Made by a program: the position numbers and the translations under genes. A DNA stretch of 64,000 bases. Origin: Stutzerimonas stutzeri. GTDB taxonomy: Bacteria; Pseudomonadota; Gammaproteobacteria; Pseudomonadales; Pseudomonadaceae. The stretch's first letter is position 1. Each line of letters starts with the position of its first letter. The notes under the pieces are model-generated. The model was given only the letters and a program-made list of their open reading frames with translations, was not told the DNA's origin and ran no database searches. Location of the stretch: positions 62,001 through 126,000 of the forward strand of contig NZ_JYHV01000034.1 in the NCBI RefSeq assembly GCF_000952685.1, written 5' to 3'. This document shows positions 38,969-48,953 of this stretch, piece by piece.

Positions 38969-39541
38969 ATGCTGAGCAGAATCCGTCTTCCTGTCATCCT
39001 GTTGCTGATCGCCCTGCTGCTGATCGCAGTCGGCTACTGGAACATCCGCCCCGAGAGCTTCATGCAGGAAGCTCCCGTGAGCCAGGGCGGCGAAACGCCG
39101 ATCGATTTCTATGTCGTCAACTCTCGGACCATTCAGTATCAGCCAGACGGCAAGCGCAATTACGAGCTGTCCGCCGAGAAGGTGGAGCACATCAAGGCCA
39201 GTGACGTCAGCCTGCTGACTCGCCCCGACCTTCATTCCTACAGGGGCTCCGATCTGCCGTGGCATGTGACCAGTGAGCGCGGTGAAGTCGGCCCACAGGG
39301 CGAGGAAGTCGAGTTGATCGACAACGTCAGGGTCGAGCGGAACGACGCCAAGGGACGCCCTACGATTATCACTTCCAGTCGAATGACGGTGTTTCCCGAG
39401 AAGGATTACGCCGAGACCCGCCAACCCGTTAGAATCGTCGCCGCAAACGGCGTAACGACCGCGACGGGTATGAAAGCGTACCTGAACGAAGGCAGGATGC
39501 TCCTGCTATCCAATGTAAGAGGCCAGCATGAGCTGCGTTAA
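38969..39541 (+). CDS. lptC: LptC, inner-membrane LPS-export bridge protein
   Basis: 190 residues with one N-terminal membrane helix (LPVILLLIALLLIAVGYW) and a periplasmic beta-jellyroll. LptC takes LPS from LptB2FG and hands it to LptA. Its end overlaps lptA by 14 bases. lptF and lptG are elsewhere. Confidence 0.93.
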   Translation: MLSRIRLPVILLLIALLLIAVGYWNIRPESFMQEAPVSQGGETPIDFYVVNSRTIQYQPDGKRNYELSAEKVEHIKASDVSLLTRPDLHSYRGSDLPWHVTSERGEVGPQGEEVELIDNVRVERNDAKGRPTIITSSRMTVFPEKDYAETRQPVRIVAANGVTTATGMKAYLNEGRMLLLSNVRGQHELR

Positions 39542-40076
39542 GACCCTTCCTTTCCTGCTCGGTGTGAGCATTTTCCTGCTCGGCGCGAACGCCCATGCGC
39601 TCCCCGAGGACCGCAATCAGCCGATCCGCGTGCAGGCCGATACAGCGGAACTGGACGATCGACAGGGCGTTGCCGTGTATCGCGGCGACGTGGTCATCAC
39701 CCAAGGCACCATGAAGATCACTGGCAATACGGTAACCATCACTCAGAACAAGAACGGTGATGTCGAGGTCTTCACCTCCATCGGCAAGCCCGCGTACTAC
39801 GAGCAGAAGCCGGCAGCGGACAAGGAAATCGTCAAGGCGTATGGCCTGACCATCCAGTATTTCGCCGCCAACGAACGCATCGTGCTGATCGACCAGGCGA
39901 AAGTCGTGCAGGAAGGCAATACCTTCGAAGGCGAGAAAATCGTCTATGACACACAGCGGCAGATCGTCAATGCCGGCCGCGCCACCGATACCGATGTCAC
40001 TACGCCGCGCCCTCGCGTGGACATGGTCATTCAGCCGCGCAAGAAGGACCAACAGGCCGCGGAGCAGACCGAGTAA
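39528..40076 (+). CDS. lptA: LptA, periplasmic LPS-bridge protein
   Basis: 182 residues with a Sec signal ([18 protein letters not shown]) and the OstA/LptA jellyroll repeats: [44 protein letters not shown]. It forms the filament that carries LPS across the periplasm. The last base is the first base of the lptB ATG. Confidence 0.95.
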   Translation: MSCVKTLPFLLGVSIFLLGANAHALPEDRNQPIRVQADTAELDDRQGVAVYRGDVVITQGTMKITGNTVTITQNKNGDVEVFTSIGKPAYYEQKPAADKEIVKAYGLTIQYFAANERIVLIDQAKVVQEGNTFEGEKIVYDTQRQIVNAGRATDTDVTTPRPRVDMVIQPRKKDQQAAEQTE

Positions 40077-40801
40077 TGGCGATTCTCAAGGCCCAGCATC
40101 TGGCGAAAAGCTACAAAAGCCGACAGGTCGTGCGCGATGTAAGCCTGTCCATCGAAAGCGGGCAGATCGTCGGCCTGCTCGGACCGAACGGCGCCGGCAA
40201 GACCACCTGTTTCTACATGATCGTTGGCCTTGTCAAGGCCGACCAGGGACGAGTGCTGATCGACGACCAGGATGTGACCTACCTGCCTATGCATGGCCGT
40301 GCCCGGGCCGGCATCGGCTATCTGCCGCAGGAAGCCTCGATCTTTCGCAAGCTGTCGGTGACCGACAACATCATGGCGATCCTGGAAACCCGCAAGGATC
40401 TGGATCGCAGCGGTCGCCAACAGGCTCTGGAAGGGCTGCTGCAGGAATTCCACATCCACCACATCCGCGACAGCCTGGGTATGAGCCTGTCCGGCGGTGA
40501 GCGGCGCCGCGTCGAGATCGCTCGAGCATTGGCTACCGCACCCAAATTCATCCTCCTGGACGAACCTTTCGCCGGCGTCGATCCGATTTCGGTCGGGGAC
40601 ATCAAGCAGATCATCCACCATCTCAAAGCGAAGGGCATCGGCGTGCTCATCACCGACCACAACGTGCGCGAGACGTTGGACATCTGCGAAACCGCCTACA
40701 TTGTCAACGACGGCCAACTGATTGCCGAGGGCAACGCGGAAACGATCCTGGCCAATCAGTTGGTCAAGGAAGTCTACCTCGGACACGAATTCCGACTCTG
40801 A
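40076..40801 (+). CDS. lptB: LptB, ATPase of the LPS transporter
   Basis: 241 residues. Walker [10 protein letters not shown], signature [15 protein letters not shown], Walker [13 protein letters not shown] and the His of [10 protein letters not shown] are present. It powers LPS extraction with LptF and LptG. Last gene of kdsD-kdsC-lptC-lptA-lptB before rpoN. Confidence 0.97.
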   Translation: MAILKAQHLAKSYKSRQVVRDVSLSIESGQIVGLLGPNGAGKTTCFYMIVGLVKADQGRVLIDDQDVTYLPMHGRARAGIGYLPQEASIFRKLSVTDNIMAILETRKDLDRSGRQQALEGLLQEFHIHHIRDSLGMSLSGGERRRVEIARALATAPKFILLDEPFAGVDPISVGDIKQIIHHLKAKGIGVLITDHNVRETLDICETAYIVNDGQLIAEGNAETILANQLVKEVYLGHEFRL

Positions 40802-40860
40802 TGCCAATTTTTCCATCGAGGCGAACATCTAGGGCTAGGCAAAGGCTTCGTTAGCAGGCA

Positions 40861-40866
40861 TATAAT
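40861..40866 (+). promoter_or_regulatory. Probable -10 element of rpoN
   Basis: TATAAT lies 82 bases before the rpoN ATG in a 147-base gap. The candidate -35 (GGCAAA at 40838) is poor. Confidence 0.4.
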
Positions 40867-40948
40867 TTGCTTACATTGGCGCCCGCGGCGTCAGCGAAAT
40901 CGGAACAGGCGCGGTTGCGCCGGCAAACAAGGTTCGAAGTCCTCTGCC

Positions 40949-42457
40949 ATGAAACCATCGCTAGTCCTGAAGATGGGCCAGCAGCTGACGATGACACCGC
41001 AGCTGCAACAAGCCATACGACTGCTCCAATTGTCCACGCTCGATCTCCAGCAGGAGATTCAGGAAGCACTGGACTCGAATCCCATGCTCGAGCGTGAAGA
41101 GGACGGAGACGACTTCGACAACTCCGATCCGATGGCCGAGTCCATCGAAAAGAAGCCGGAAAGCACTTCGAGCGAACAGAGCGAGCCGGATAACCATTAC
41201 GAAGAGCCCATCAACACGGTGGAGAACCTCGAGGAAGGCGACTGGGGCGATCGCATCCCTGAAGAGCTTCCGGTAGACACCGCCTGGGAAGATATCTATC
41301 AGACCAGCGCCAGCAGCCTTCCCAGCAGTGATGACGACGAATGGGATTTCACCACCCGCACCTCCTCCGGAGAGAGCCTGCAAAGCCATCTGCTTTGGCA
41401 ACTCAATCTCGCCCCGATGAGCGACACCGATCGCCTCATTGCAGCCACCCTGATCGACTGCATTAACCCCCAGGGCTATCTCGACGAAACCCTCGAGGAA
41501 GTCCTTGAGTCTTTCGATCCTGAACTCGAAATCGAGCTCGACGAAATCGAAGTGGTACTACGCCGCATCCAGCAATTCGAACCTGCCGGGATCGGTGCGC
41601 GTGATTTGCGCGAATGCCTGCTACTGCAACTGCGCCAACTCCCCGAGCGGACCCCTTGGCTGGGCGAGGCGATGCGGCTGGTGAGTGACCATCTGGACAC
41701 CCTCGGTGGACGCGACTACAGCCTGCTGATGCGCCGAATGAAGCTCAAGGAAGACGAACTGCGTCAGGTCATCGACCTCATTCAAACACTCAATCCACGG
41801 CCCGGCTCGCAGATCGAAGCAGGCGAGCCCGAGTATGTCGTGCCCGACGTGATCGTGCGCAAGCACAATGGCCGCTGGCTGGTCGAACTGAACCAAGAGG
41901 CGATGCCGCGCCTGCGGGTAAATCCGCAGTATGCCGGCTTCGTCAAGCGTGCCGACTCCAGCGCCGACAACACTTTCATGCGCAACCAGCTGCAGGAAGC
42001 GCGCTGGTTCATCAAGAGCCTCCTCAGTCGCAACGAGACGCTGATGAAGGTCGCCACGCAGATCGTCGAGCATCAGCGTGGCTTCTTCGAGCATGGCGAT
42101 GAAGCCATGAAGCCGCTGGTATTGCATGACATCGCCGAGGCGGTAGGCATGCATGAGTCGACGATCTCGCGGGTCACGACCCAGAAATATATGCACACGC
42201 CTCGCGGCATCTACGAGCTGAAATATTTCTTCTCCAGTCACGTCAGTACGGCCGAAGGTGGCGAGTGCTCTTCTACCGCCATACGCGCGATCCTCAAAAA
42301 GCTGGTCGCCGCGGAAAACCCGAAAAAGCCATTGAGCGACAGCAAGATCGCTGGTTTACTGGAAGCACAGGGTATTCAAGTTGCACGCCGCACCGTCGCC
42401 AAGTACCGCGAATCACTCGGTATTGCGCCGTCCAGCGAGCGTAAGCGGTTGATGTAA
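40949..42457 (+). CDS. rpoN: RpoN, RNA polymerase sigma-54 factor
   Basis: 502 residues. Region [49 protein letters not shown], an acidic region II (about 45-120), the core-binding region III, a helix-turn-helix and the C-terminal RpoN box ARRTVAKYR near residue 480. It needs enhancer-binding ATPases and recognises -24/-12 promoters such as the one seen at 18181 before the pilin. Followed by hpf, ptsN, rapZ and npr, the conserved rpoN operon. Confidence 0.98.
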   Translation: MKPSLVLKMGQQLTMTPQLQQAIRLLQLSTLDLQQEIQEALDSNPMLEREEDGDDFDNSDPMAESIEKKPESTSSEQSEPDNHYEEPINTVENLEEGDWGDRIPEELPVDTAWEDIYQTSASSLPSSDDDEWDFTTRTSSGESLQSHLLWQLNLAPMSDTDRLIAATLIDCINPQGYLDETLEEVLESFDPELEIELDEIEVVLRRIQQFEPAGIGARDLRECLLLQLRQLPERTPWLGEAMRLVSDHLDTLGGRDYSLLMRRMKLKEDELRQVIDLIQTLNPRPGSQIEAGEPEYVVPDVIVRKHNGRWLVELNQEAMPRLRVNPQYAGFVKRADSSADNTFMRNQLQEARWFIKSLLSRNETLMKVATQIVEHQRGFFEHGDEAMKPLVLHDIAEAVGMHESTISRVTTQKYMHTPRGIYELKYFFSSHVSTAEGGECSSTAIRAILKKLVAAENPKKPLSDSKIAGLLEAQGIQVARRTVAKYRESLGIAPSSERKRLM

Positions 42458-42537
42458 ATGCCAGGCGACCTGGTCGATTTCTTCCGGTGGCGGGTGCTCA
42501 GCTCGCCAATTCGCACGTGGCAAAAAGGAGATGCAGT

Positions 42538-42846
42538 ATGCAAGTCAACATCACTGGCCTTCACCTGGAAATCACAGAAGCCCTGCGTGACTACGTCGAG
42601 GAAAAATTCGACAGACTGGAACGGCACTTCGACCGCATCATTGCCGTCCAGGTGATTCTCCAAGTCGAAAAGCTCAAGCAGAAGGCCGAAGCCACGCTGC
42701 ACGTAGCCGGGCGCGAAGTCGTCGCCAACGCCGAACACGCAGATATGTACGCCGCCATAGACCTGCTTGCCGACAAGCTCGACCGGCAGCTTATCAAGCA
42801 CAAAGAAAAACAGCTCGACCATAACCAGGGCGTCCTAGCTCGCTGA
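42538..42846 (+). CDS. hpf: Hpf, ribosome hibernation promoting factor (short form)
   Basis: ATG 42538 after AAAAAGGAG gives 102 residues: MQVNITGLHLEITEALRDYVEEKFDRLERHFD..., the YfiA/HPF domain without the long C-terminal extension. It binds the 30S decoding site and promotes 100S dimers with RMF in stationary phase. Six bases before ptsN. Confidence 0.94.
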   Translation: MQVNITGLHLEITEALRDYVEEKFDRLERHFDRIIAVQVILQVEKLKQKAEATLHVAGREVVANAEHADMYAAIDLLADKLDRQLIKHKEKQLDHNQGVLAR

Positions 42847-42852
42847 CCCATC

Positions 42853-43317
42853 ATGATCCGAATCGAAAACATTCTGACCCCCGGTCGTTCCTTGGTGAAC
42901 GTACCGGGCGGCAGCAAGAAACGCGTCCTGGAACAGATCGCCAAGGTGCTCGGCCAAGACCTTCCAGACCTGGACTCCCAAGCCATCTTCGAGAGCTTCA
43001 TCGCCCGCGAAAAACTTGGCTCCACCGGCTTCGGCAACGGAATTGCCATCCCCCATTGCCGCATGCCCGGCTGTACATCACCGCTCAGCGCGGTGCTGCG
43101 GCTCGATGCGCCAGTGGACTTCGATGCCATCGACGGCGCGCCGGTCGATCTGCTATTCGTGCTGTTGGTGCCGGAAGCGGCGACCGACGAACACCTCGAA
43201 CTGCTTCGTCAGATCGCCAGCATGCTGGACCGCGAGGACGTTCGTGAACGTTTACGCCAGGCCCCAACGGGACAGCATCTGTATCAGGCTATCGTCGATA
43301 TTCAGAGCGGTCGCTAG
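42853..43317 (+). CDS. ptsN: PtsN, EIIA-Ntr of the nitrogen phosphotransferase system
   Basis: 154 residues with the phosphorylated His68 in GNGIAIPHCR. It accepts phosphate from NPr (44307) and regulates potassium uptake, carbon/nitrogen balance and RpoN-linked genes. The sugar EIIB/EIIC partners are absent, as expected for PTS-Ntr. Confidence 0.96.
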   Translation: MIRIENILTPGRSLVNVPGGSKKRVLEQIAKVLGQDLPDLDSQAIFESFIAREKLGSTGFGNGIAIPHCRMPGCTSPLSAVLRLDAPVDFDAIDGAPVDLLFVLLVPEAATDEHLELLRQIASMLDREDVRERLRQAPTGQHLYQAIVDIQSGR

Positions 43318-43440
43318 CGCAACGGCATTGCCTACGCTGAGTGAGGAAAGAGACGTGCCTTCTATCTGCCCACACCCAACCCGCCTGCGCTACGTACTGC
43401 AAGGCGTTCGAGCCCCCGCTCTGCCGGACCTCTTGCTGCG

Positions 43441-44298
43441 ATGCGCCTGATCATCGTTAGTGGTCGGTCCGGGTCGGGCAAAAGCACGGCGCTCGACGTG
43501 CTCGAGGATAACGGCTTCTACTGCATCGACAACCTTCCCGCGGGCCTGCTGCCGGAGTTGGCGGAACGTGCATTGCTGCATACGGAGCTGCTGCAGCCGC
43601 AGGTCGCGGTATCTATCGACGCGCGTAATCTGCCGAGCCAGCTGAAGCGCTTTCCGGAACTACTCGAAGATGTCCGCGCCCGCTATATCCAGTGCGACGT
43701 GCTGTATCTCGATGCGGCGGACGAGACGCTGCTCAAGCGCTTCTCGGAAACGCGACGGCGACATCCACTGACCAATCAGAATCGCTCCCTGGCCGAAGCC
43801 ATTCTTGACGAAGAGCTGCTACTGGCGCCCATCATCGACCACGCCGATCTGAAGATCGACACAACGCACCTGAACCTCTATCAGCTACGTGACACGCTGA
43901 AACTGCGCCTGCTGAACAAACCTGAGCCGGGCACGGCGTTTCTCTTCGAGTCTTTTGGTTTCAAACGAGGCATGCCAGTGGACGCCGACCTGGTGTTCGA
44001 CGTGCGCTGCCTGCCCAATCCTTACTGGAAAGCCGACCTGCGTGAATTTTCCGGACTGGATCAGCCCGTTGTCGATTACCTCGCGACACAAGCGGACGTC
44101 GAAGAGATGTTCCAGGACATTCTGGCCTACCTGAGTAAATGGCTTCCGCGTTTCGCCGCCAGCAACCGCGCCTATGTCACGGTCGCCATCGGTTGCACCG
44201 GTGGGCATCACCGCTCGGTCTATCTCGCTGAGCGGCTCGGTCAGGCGCTACGCGAACCACTGAAGAACGTCCAGGTCCGCCACCGCGATCTGGCTTAG
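43441..44298 (+). CDS. rapZ: RapZ, RNase adaptor / nucleotide-binding protein
   Basis: 285 residues with P-loop GRSGSGKST at 8-16, a SIDARNLP segment, and the conserved C-terminal domain with [20 protein letters not shown]. In E. coli it guides GlmZ decay by RNase E and senses glucosamine 6-phosphate; in pseudomonads its RNA target is not established. Located between ptsN and npr. Confidence 0.96.
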   Translation: MRLIIVSGRSGSGKSTALDVLEDNGFYCIDNLPAGLLPELAERALLHTELLQPQVAVSIDARNLPSQLKRFPELLEDVRARYIQCDVLYLDAADETLLKRFSETRRRHPLTNQNRSLAEAILDEELLLAPIIDHADLKIDTTHLNLYQLRDTLKLRLLNKPEPGTAFLFESFGFKRGMPVDADLVFDVRCLPNPYWKADLREFSGLDQPVVDYLATQADVEEMFQDILAYLSKWLPRFAASNRAYVTVAIGCTGGHHRSVYLAERLGQALREPLKNVQVRHRDLA

Positions 44299-44306
44299 GA
44301 ATACAC

Positions 44307-44579
44307 ATGCCCTCGTGCGAGATCACCATCATCAACAAGCTGGGGCTGCACGCCCGCGCGGCGGCCAAGTTCGTCGGTGTTGCCAACCAGTTCCCCTGTG
44401 ACATCCGAGTCGGACGCTGTCCGGCCAGCCTCATCGACGGCAAGAGCATCATGGCCGTGATGATGCTCGCCGCCAGCAAAGGCACCATCCTGCACCTGCA
44501 CGCCGAAGGTGAGCGGGAGCAGGAGGCACTCGAGGCGTTGATCGCGCTGATCGAAAACTATTTCGAAGAAGGCGAATAA
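44307..44579 (+). CDS. ptsO: NPr, HPr-like phosphocarrier of the nitrogen PTS
   Basis: 90 residues: MPSCEITIINKLGLHARAAAKFV places the phospho-His at 15; no regulatory Ser46 context of sugar HPr. It carries phosphate from EI-Ntr (PtsP, elsewhere) to PtsN. Last gene of the rpoN operon, convergent with pmbA. Confidence 0.95.
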   Translation: MPSCEITIINKLGLHARAAAKFVGVANQFPCDIRVGRCPASLIDGKSIMAVMMLAASKGTILHLHAEGEREQEALEALIALIENYFEEGE

Positions 44580-44610
44580 AGCCACGTCAAGAAACGCGTT
44601 GCCGTTCTAG

Positions 44611-45957
44611 CTAGCTGCCCGCCACTTTCATCCGTTCGATCAGCACCGAGCCGGTGTGAATGCTACTGCGCGTCTCGACGTCACAGCCCACCGCGACGAT
44701 CTGACGGAACATATCGCGCAGGTTGCCGGCGATGGTGACTTCCTGGACCGGAAACTGGATCTCGCCGTTCTCCACCCAAAAACCTCCGGCGCCGCGTGAG
44801 TAGTCGCCGGTCACCAGATTCAAGCCCTGCCCCATCAGTTCGGTGACCAGCAAACCACGCCCCATACGACGGATCAGTGCAGTCTGATCTTCATCGCCAT
44901 GGGTAACGAAAAGGTTGTGTACACCGCCCGCGTTGGCGGTGCTGGGCATGCCCAATTTGCGTCCGGAGTAGGTTCCCAACACATAGGAAAGCAGCCTGCC
45001 CTTCTCGACGAATGGCTTGGCATAGGTCGCCAGACCATCACCGTCATAGGACGAACTGGCCAGACCACGGAGCAAATGCGGGCGCTCGTCGAGACTCAAC
45101 CACTCGGGAAACAGCGTCTGCCCCAACGCATCTTCCAGATAGGAGGACTTGCGATAGAGGTTGCCACCCGAAATCGCGGCGAGGAAGTGCCCGAACAGCC
45201 CCGTCGCCAGTTCCGAGGAGAACAGCACCGGGACGTCACAGGTTGGTACGGGACGAGCGCCCAAACGGCGGACGGCGCGTTCGGCGGCACGCCGGCCAAT
45301 CGACTCGGCGGACGCCAGGTCACCCGCGACACGACTGACGTCGTAGTGGTAGTCACGCTGCATCTGCCCATCGGCTTCGGCGATCATCACACTGCTGAGG
45401 CTGTGACGAGTGCTGCAGTAGGTACCGATAAAACCGTTGCTGTTGCCATAGCCGCGGCAGCCCAGATGGGTGCTAAGGCTGGTGCCGTCAGCATTTAGAA
45501 TGCGTTTGTCGGTGTCGAACGCAGCTGCCTCGCAGCTAAGCGCCAGTTCGACGGCCTGGTCCGGGGAAATGTCCCACGGATGATAGAGATCGAGATCAGG
45601 CACGTCCTTGGCCATCAGCGTCGGATCGGCAAGCCCGGCGAACTCGTCTTCCGAGGCATGCTTGGCGATCGCCAGCGCGGCTGCCACGGTTTCGCGAATC
45701 GCTTCATCGCCGCTACCGGTGGTACTTGCCGAGCCTTTGCGCTGACCAACGTACAGCGTGATGCCGAAACCCTGATCCCGATTGAACTCGACCGTCTCCA
45801 CTTCTCGCTGACGAACCGTGGTCGACAGGCCCTGCTCCATCGAGACGGACACCTCGCAGGCGCTGGCACCCTGCCGGCTGGCCTCCTCTATGATCCGCGC
45901 GACCTTTTCACGCAATCCGGGCAACGCATGCGGGCCGATCCCCTCAATCTCGCTCAT
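44611..45957 (-). CDS. pmbA: PmbA (TldE), metalloprotease-complex subunit
   Basis: ATG 45957, with GGAG six bases upstream, gives 448 residues; an earlier in-frame ATG at 46131 lies over darP and was rejected. The TldD/PmbA fold is seen in GFGITLYVGQRKGSASTT and TGLFGHFLAAISGGNLYRKSSYLED; PmbA lacks the zinc HExxxH of TldD, which it partners in peptide maturation and CcdA turnover. TldD is encoded nearby at 46617. Confidence 0.95.
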   Translation of the reverse strand: MSEIEGIGPHALPGLREKVARIIEEASRQGASACEVSVSMEQGLSTTVRQREVETVEFNRDQGFGITLYVGQRKGSASTTGSGDEAIRETVAAALAIAKHASEDEFAGLADPTLMAKDVPDLDLYHPWDISPDQAVELALSCEAAAFDTDKRILNADGTSLSTHLGCRGYGNSNGFIGTYCSTRHSLSSVMIAEADGQMQRDYHYDVSRVAGDLASAESIGRRAAERAVRRLGARPVPTCDVPVLFSSELATGLFGHFLAAISGGNLYRKSSYLEDALGQTLFPEWLSLDERPHLLRGLASSSYDGDGLATYAKPFVEKGRLLSYVLGTYSGRKLGMPSTANAGGVHNLFVTHGDEDQTALIRRMGRGLLVTELMGQGLNLVTGDYSRGAGGFWVENGEIQFPVQEVTIAGNLRDMFRQIVAVGCDVETRSSIHTGSVLIERMKVAGS

Positions 45958-46062
45958 AAACACTCCAACAACTGATTCGATCCAATCGCAACCACCGCGC
46001 TCGGCTGAGCTCCACGGCAAGGCTGCTGTTATCATGGCGGCATTCCCTACTGGACCAACCCC

Positions 46063-46584
46063 ATGTCTGATATTTCCGATCTCGACGGTTTCGAGGAAAA
46101 AAGCAAAACCCAGGTCAAGCGTGAACTGCATGCCCTGCAGGAGCTGGGTGAACGCCTCACGACCCTCAAGCCCGACGTCCTGGACCGCCTACCGCTCACC
46201 GATGCCCTGCGCAAGGCCCTGGGCGATGCGCCGAAGCACACCGCGCACATCGCACGCAAACGCCACCTGCAGTACATCGGCAAACTGATGCGTGATCAGG
46301 ATGTCGACGCCATCCTGGCCCTGGTTGACCAGCTCGACGCCTCCACTCGGCAATACAACGAACGCTTCCATGCGCTGGAACGCTGGCGTGACCGCCTCAT
46401 TGCCGGTAACGACGAAACCCTCGAAGCCTTCATTACCGAGTATCCCGAGACCGACCGCCAGCATCTACGTGGCCTGATCCGTCACGCTCAGCACGAAGCG
46501 GCACGAAACAAGCCGCCTGCAGCCAGCCGCAAGATCTTCAAGTACATCCGCGGGCTGGACGAGACCCTGCGCGGCTTGCGCTAG
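46063..46584 (+). CDS. darP: DarP (YjgA), ribosome-assembly-associated protein
   Basis: 173 residues, all-helical and highly charged: [27 protein letters not shown]-type turn, [15 protein letters not shown], and a C-terminal [13 protein letters not shown]. DarP helps maturation of the 50S subunit in E. coli. It lies between pmbA and tldD on the opposite strand, a stable arrangement in gammaproteobacteria. Confidence 0.93.
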   Translation: MSDISDLDGFEEKSKTQVKRELHALQELGERLTTLKPDVLDRLPLTDALRKALGDAPKHTAHIARKRHLQYIGKLMRDQDVDAILALVDQLDASTRQYNERFHALERWRDRLIAGNDETLEAFITEYPETDRQHLRGLIRHAQHEAARNKPPAASRKIFKYIRGLDETLRGLR

Positions 46585-46616
46585 GTACTGGCACATCGTT
46601 ATGACCCGACGCTGCG

Positions 46617-48059
46617 TCAAGCCCCTGTACCACCAACCGTGATGCCATCGATCTTCAGGGTCGGCTGACCCACACCGACCGGTACCGACTGGCCGTCTTT
46701 GCCACAAGTGCCAACGCCGCTATCCAGCGCCAGGTCGGTACCGACCATCGAGACCTTGTTCATTACCTCCGGTCCATTGCCGATCAAGGTGGCGCCCTTC
46801 ACCGGCGCGGTAATCTTGCCATCCTCGATCAAGTAAGCCTCGCTGGTCGAGAACACGAACTTGCCGCTGGTGATGTCCACCTGCCCGCCGCCGAGGCTCG
46901 CACAGTAGATGCCCTTTTTCACCGAGCGAATGATTTCCTCCGGATCGCTCTCGCCGGCCAGCATGTAGGTGTTGGTCATCCGCGGCATCGGCAGGTGAGC
47001 ATAGGACTCGCGTCGGCCGTTGCCGGTAGGTGCGACGCCCATCAAGCGCGCGTTGAGCTTGTCCTGAATGTAACCCTTGAGTATGCCGTTCTCGATCAGC
47101 GTGGTGCACTGAGTAGGCGTGCCCTCGTCGTCTACGCTGAGCGACCCGCGGCGGTTGGCCAGCGTGCCGTCGTCAACGATGGTGCACAGTTTGGACGCCA
47201 CCTGCTGACCGATCCGACCGCTGTAGGCCGAACTGCCCTTGCGATTGAAGTCACCTTCCAGGCCATGACCTACCGCCTCATGCAGCAATACCCCGGACCA
47301 GCCTGGCCCGAGCACCACCGGCAGCGTGCCGGCCGGTGCCGCCACGGCCTCAAGGTTGACCAGCGCCTGTCGCAGCGCCTCGCGCGCATAGCCCATCGCC
47401 CGGTCTTCGCTGAGGAAGTAATCGTATCCGGTACGCCCGCCGCCACCCTGGCCGCCACGCTCACGACGGCCGTTCTGCTCGACGATGACGCTGACGTTGA
47501 AGCGCACCAGCGGGCGAATATCCGCCGCCATGCCGCCGTCAAGGCCGGCCACTAGAATGTGCTCCCATACGCCCGCCAGGCTGACCGTGACCTGCTTGAT
47601 ACGCGGATCCAGGGCCCGCGTCGCGACGTCGATCCGCTTGAGCAGCTCGACTTTCTCTGCTCGACCGAGCCCGTCCAGCGGGTTGTCTCGGCCATACAGC
47701 GGCGCGAAGTCGGCCTTCGACAGCACCTGCACACGGCCTTGCTGGCCGCCGCGGGCAATCGAGCGCGCGGCCTCGGCGGCCTGGCGCAGCGCATCAGCGG
47801 TGATCGCGTTGCTGTAGGCGAAACCGGTCTTTTCACCGGACAGCGCGCGCACGCCCACACCTTGCTCCAGGTGGAAGCCGCCTTCCTTGACGATGCCGTC
47901 TTCCAGCACCCAGGACTCGGTCACCTGGTCCTGGAAATACAGATCCGCGGCATCGATGCCGGGGCCGGCCAACTCGCCGAGCAAACCCGGCAGGTCATCG
48001 AGTTCCAACCCACCCGGTGTCAGCAGGCGCTCGGTGACAGGTAACAACAGTTCACTCAT
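46617..48059 (-). CDS. tldD: TldD, metalloprotease subunit
   Basis: ATG 48059 gives 480 residues; the longer frame to 48335 overlaps the nitrilase gene and was rejected. The zinc motif [12 protein letters not shown] is intact, with [15 protein letters not shown] beta-sheet around it and the C-terminal [24 protein letters not shown]. It forms the peptidase with PmbA. Two bases after the nitrilase stop. Confidence 0.96.
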   Translation of the reverse strand: MSELLLPVTERLLTPGGLELDDLPGLLGELAGPGIDAADLYFQDQVTESWVLEDGIVKEGGFHLEQGVGVRALSGEKTGFAYSNAITADALRQAAEAARSIARGGQQGRVQVLSKADFAPLYGRDNPLDGLGRAEKVELLKRIDVATRALDPRIKQVTVSLAGVWEHILVAGLDGGMAADIRPLVRFNVSVIVEQNGRRERGGQGGGGRTGYDYFLSEDRAMGYAREALRQALVNLEAVAAPAGTLPVVLGPGWSGVLLHEAVGHGLEGDFNRKGSSAYSGRIGQQVASKLCTIVDDGTLANRRGSLSVDDEGTPTQCTTLIENGILKGYIQDKLNARLMGVAPTGNGRRESYAHLPMPRMTNTYMLAGESDPEEIIRSVKKGIYCASLGGGQVDITSGKFVFSTSEAYLIEDGKITAPVKGATLIGNGPEVMNKVSMVGTDLALDSGVGTCGKDGQSVPVGVGQPTLKIDGITVGGTGA

Positions 48060-48061
48060 AT

Positions 48062-48907
48062 CTACTCCAAGGTGCCCGAGACAATGCGGGGCGCAGTGAA
48101 TCGGCGATGGTCCAGCACGGGCATGCGCTGACGCGTCGCAGCCTGATCGGCCGCATCTCGGTCGGCTACCAGTGCCGCTTCGCCCGTCGGTTGCTCGCCC
48201 AACACACGCCCCCAGTAATCCACGATAGACGAATGACCATGGGTCAACCGTCCGCCAGGGTGTTCGCCCCCCTGTGCTGCGGCCAGCATATAGCATTGCG
48301 TCTCGATGGCCCGCGTGCGTATCAACATCTCCCAATGCGCCTGGCCGGTGACGGTGGTAAAAGCCGACGGGACGCTGATCAACTCGGCGCCGGCCAACCG
48401 CAGGGCCGCATACAGCTCGGCGAAACGCAGGTCATAGCAGACCGTCATGCCCAGTCGTCCCACCGGCGTATCGACGACCACCATCCGCTCGCCCGCCGCG
48501 TAGTCGTCCGACTCCCGATAACGGCCACGCGCGTCACTGATCTGGGCGTCGAACAAATGCAGTTTGTCGTACCGCGCAATCCGCTCGCCTTGGTCATCGA
48601 CCAGCAACGAACAGGCTCTGACCTTCGCCTGCGGCTGATCATCCGGCGGCAACGGCAGCGTGCCGGCGACTATCCATAACCTGAGGTCGCGGGCCGTCTG
48701 TTTCAACCATGGCAGGATCGGTCCGGTGCCCTCGGCTTCGGCTCGGCCCACCGCCGGCAGGTCGGTCCGCCCCATGGCGGCGAAGTTTTCCGGCAGGACC
48801 GCGAGCCGCGCACCGCCCTCGGCGGCCTGTTCCAACAGCCGCCTGGCATTGGCGAGATTGGCCTGAATGTCGGCCTGACTGACCATCTGAATGACGGCGA
48901 GGCTCAT
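48062..48907 (-). CDS. Carbon-nitrogen hydrolase, Nit1/YbeM-type amidase
   Basis: 281 residues of the nitrilase superfamily with the catalytic triad Glu40 (LPENF), Lys115 (YDKLHLFD) and Cys157 (VCYDLRF). Nit-type members hydrolyse deaminated glutathione, a repair reaction; that is the likely role. Start ATG 48907. Lies between yhdP and tldD in one minus-strand series. Confidence 0.92.
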   Translation of the reverse strand: MSLAVIQMVSQADIQANLANARRLLEQAAEGGARLAVLPENFAAMGRTDLPAVGRAEAEGTGPILPWLKQTARDLRLWIVAGTLPLPPDDQPQAKVRACSLLVDDQGERIARYDKLHLFDAQISDARGRYRESDDYAAGERMVVVDTPVGRLGMTVCYDLRFAELYAALRLAGAELISVPSAFTTVTGQAHWEMLIRTRAIETQCYMLAAAQGGEHPGGRLTHGHSSIVDYWGRVLGEQPTGEAALVADRDAADQAATRQRMPVLDHRRFTAPRIVSGTLE

Positions 48908-48953
48908 GCTTGACTACCCCCTGCGGCGCTCAGCCGCTCGCTGCAAATGGCAC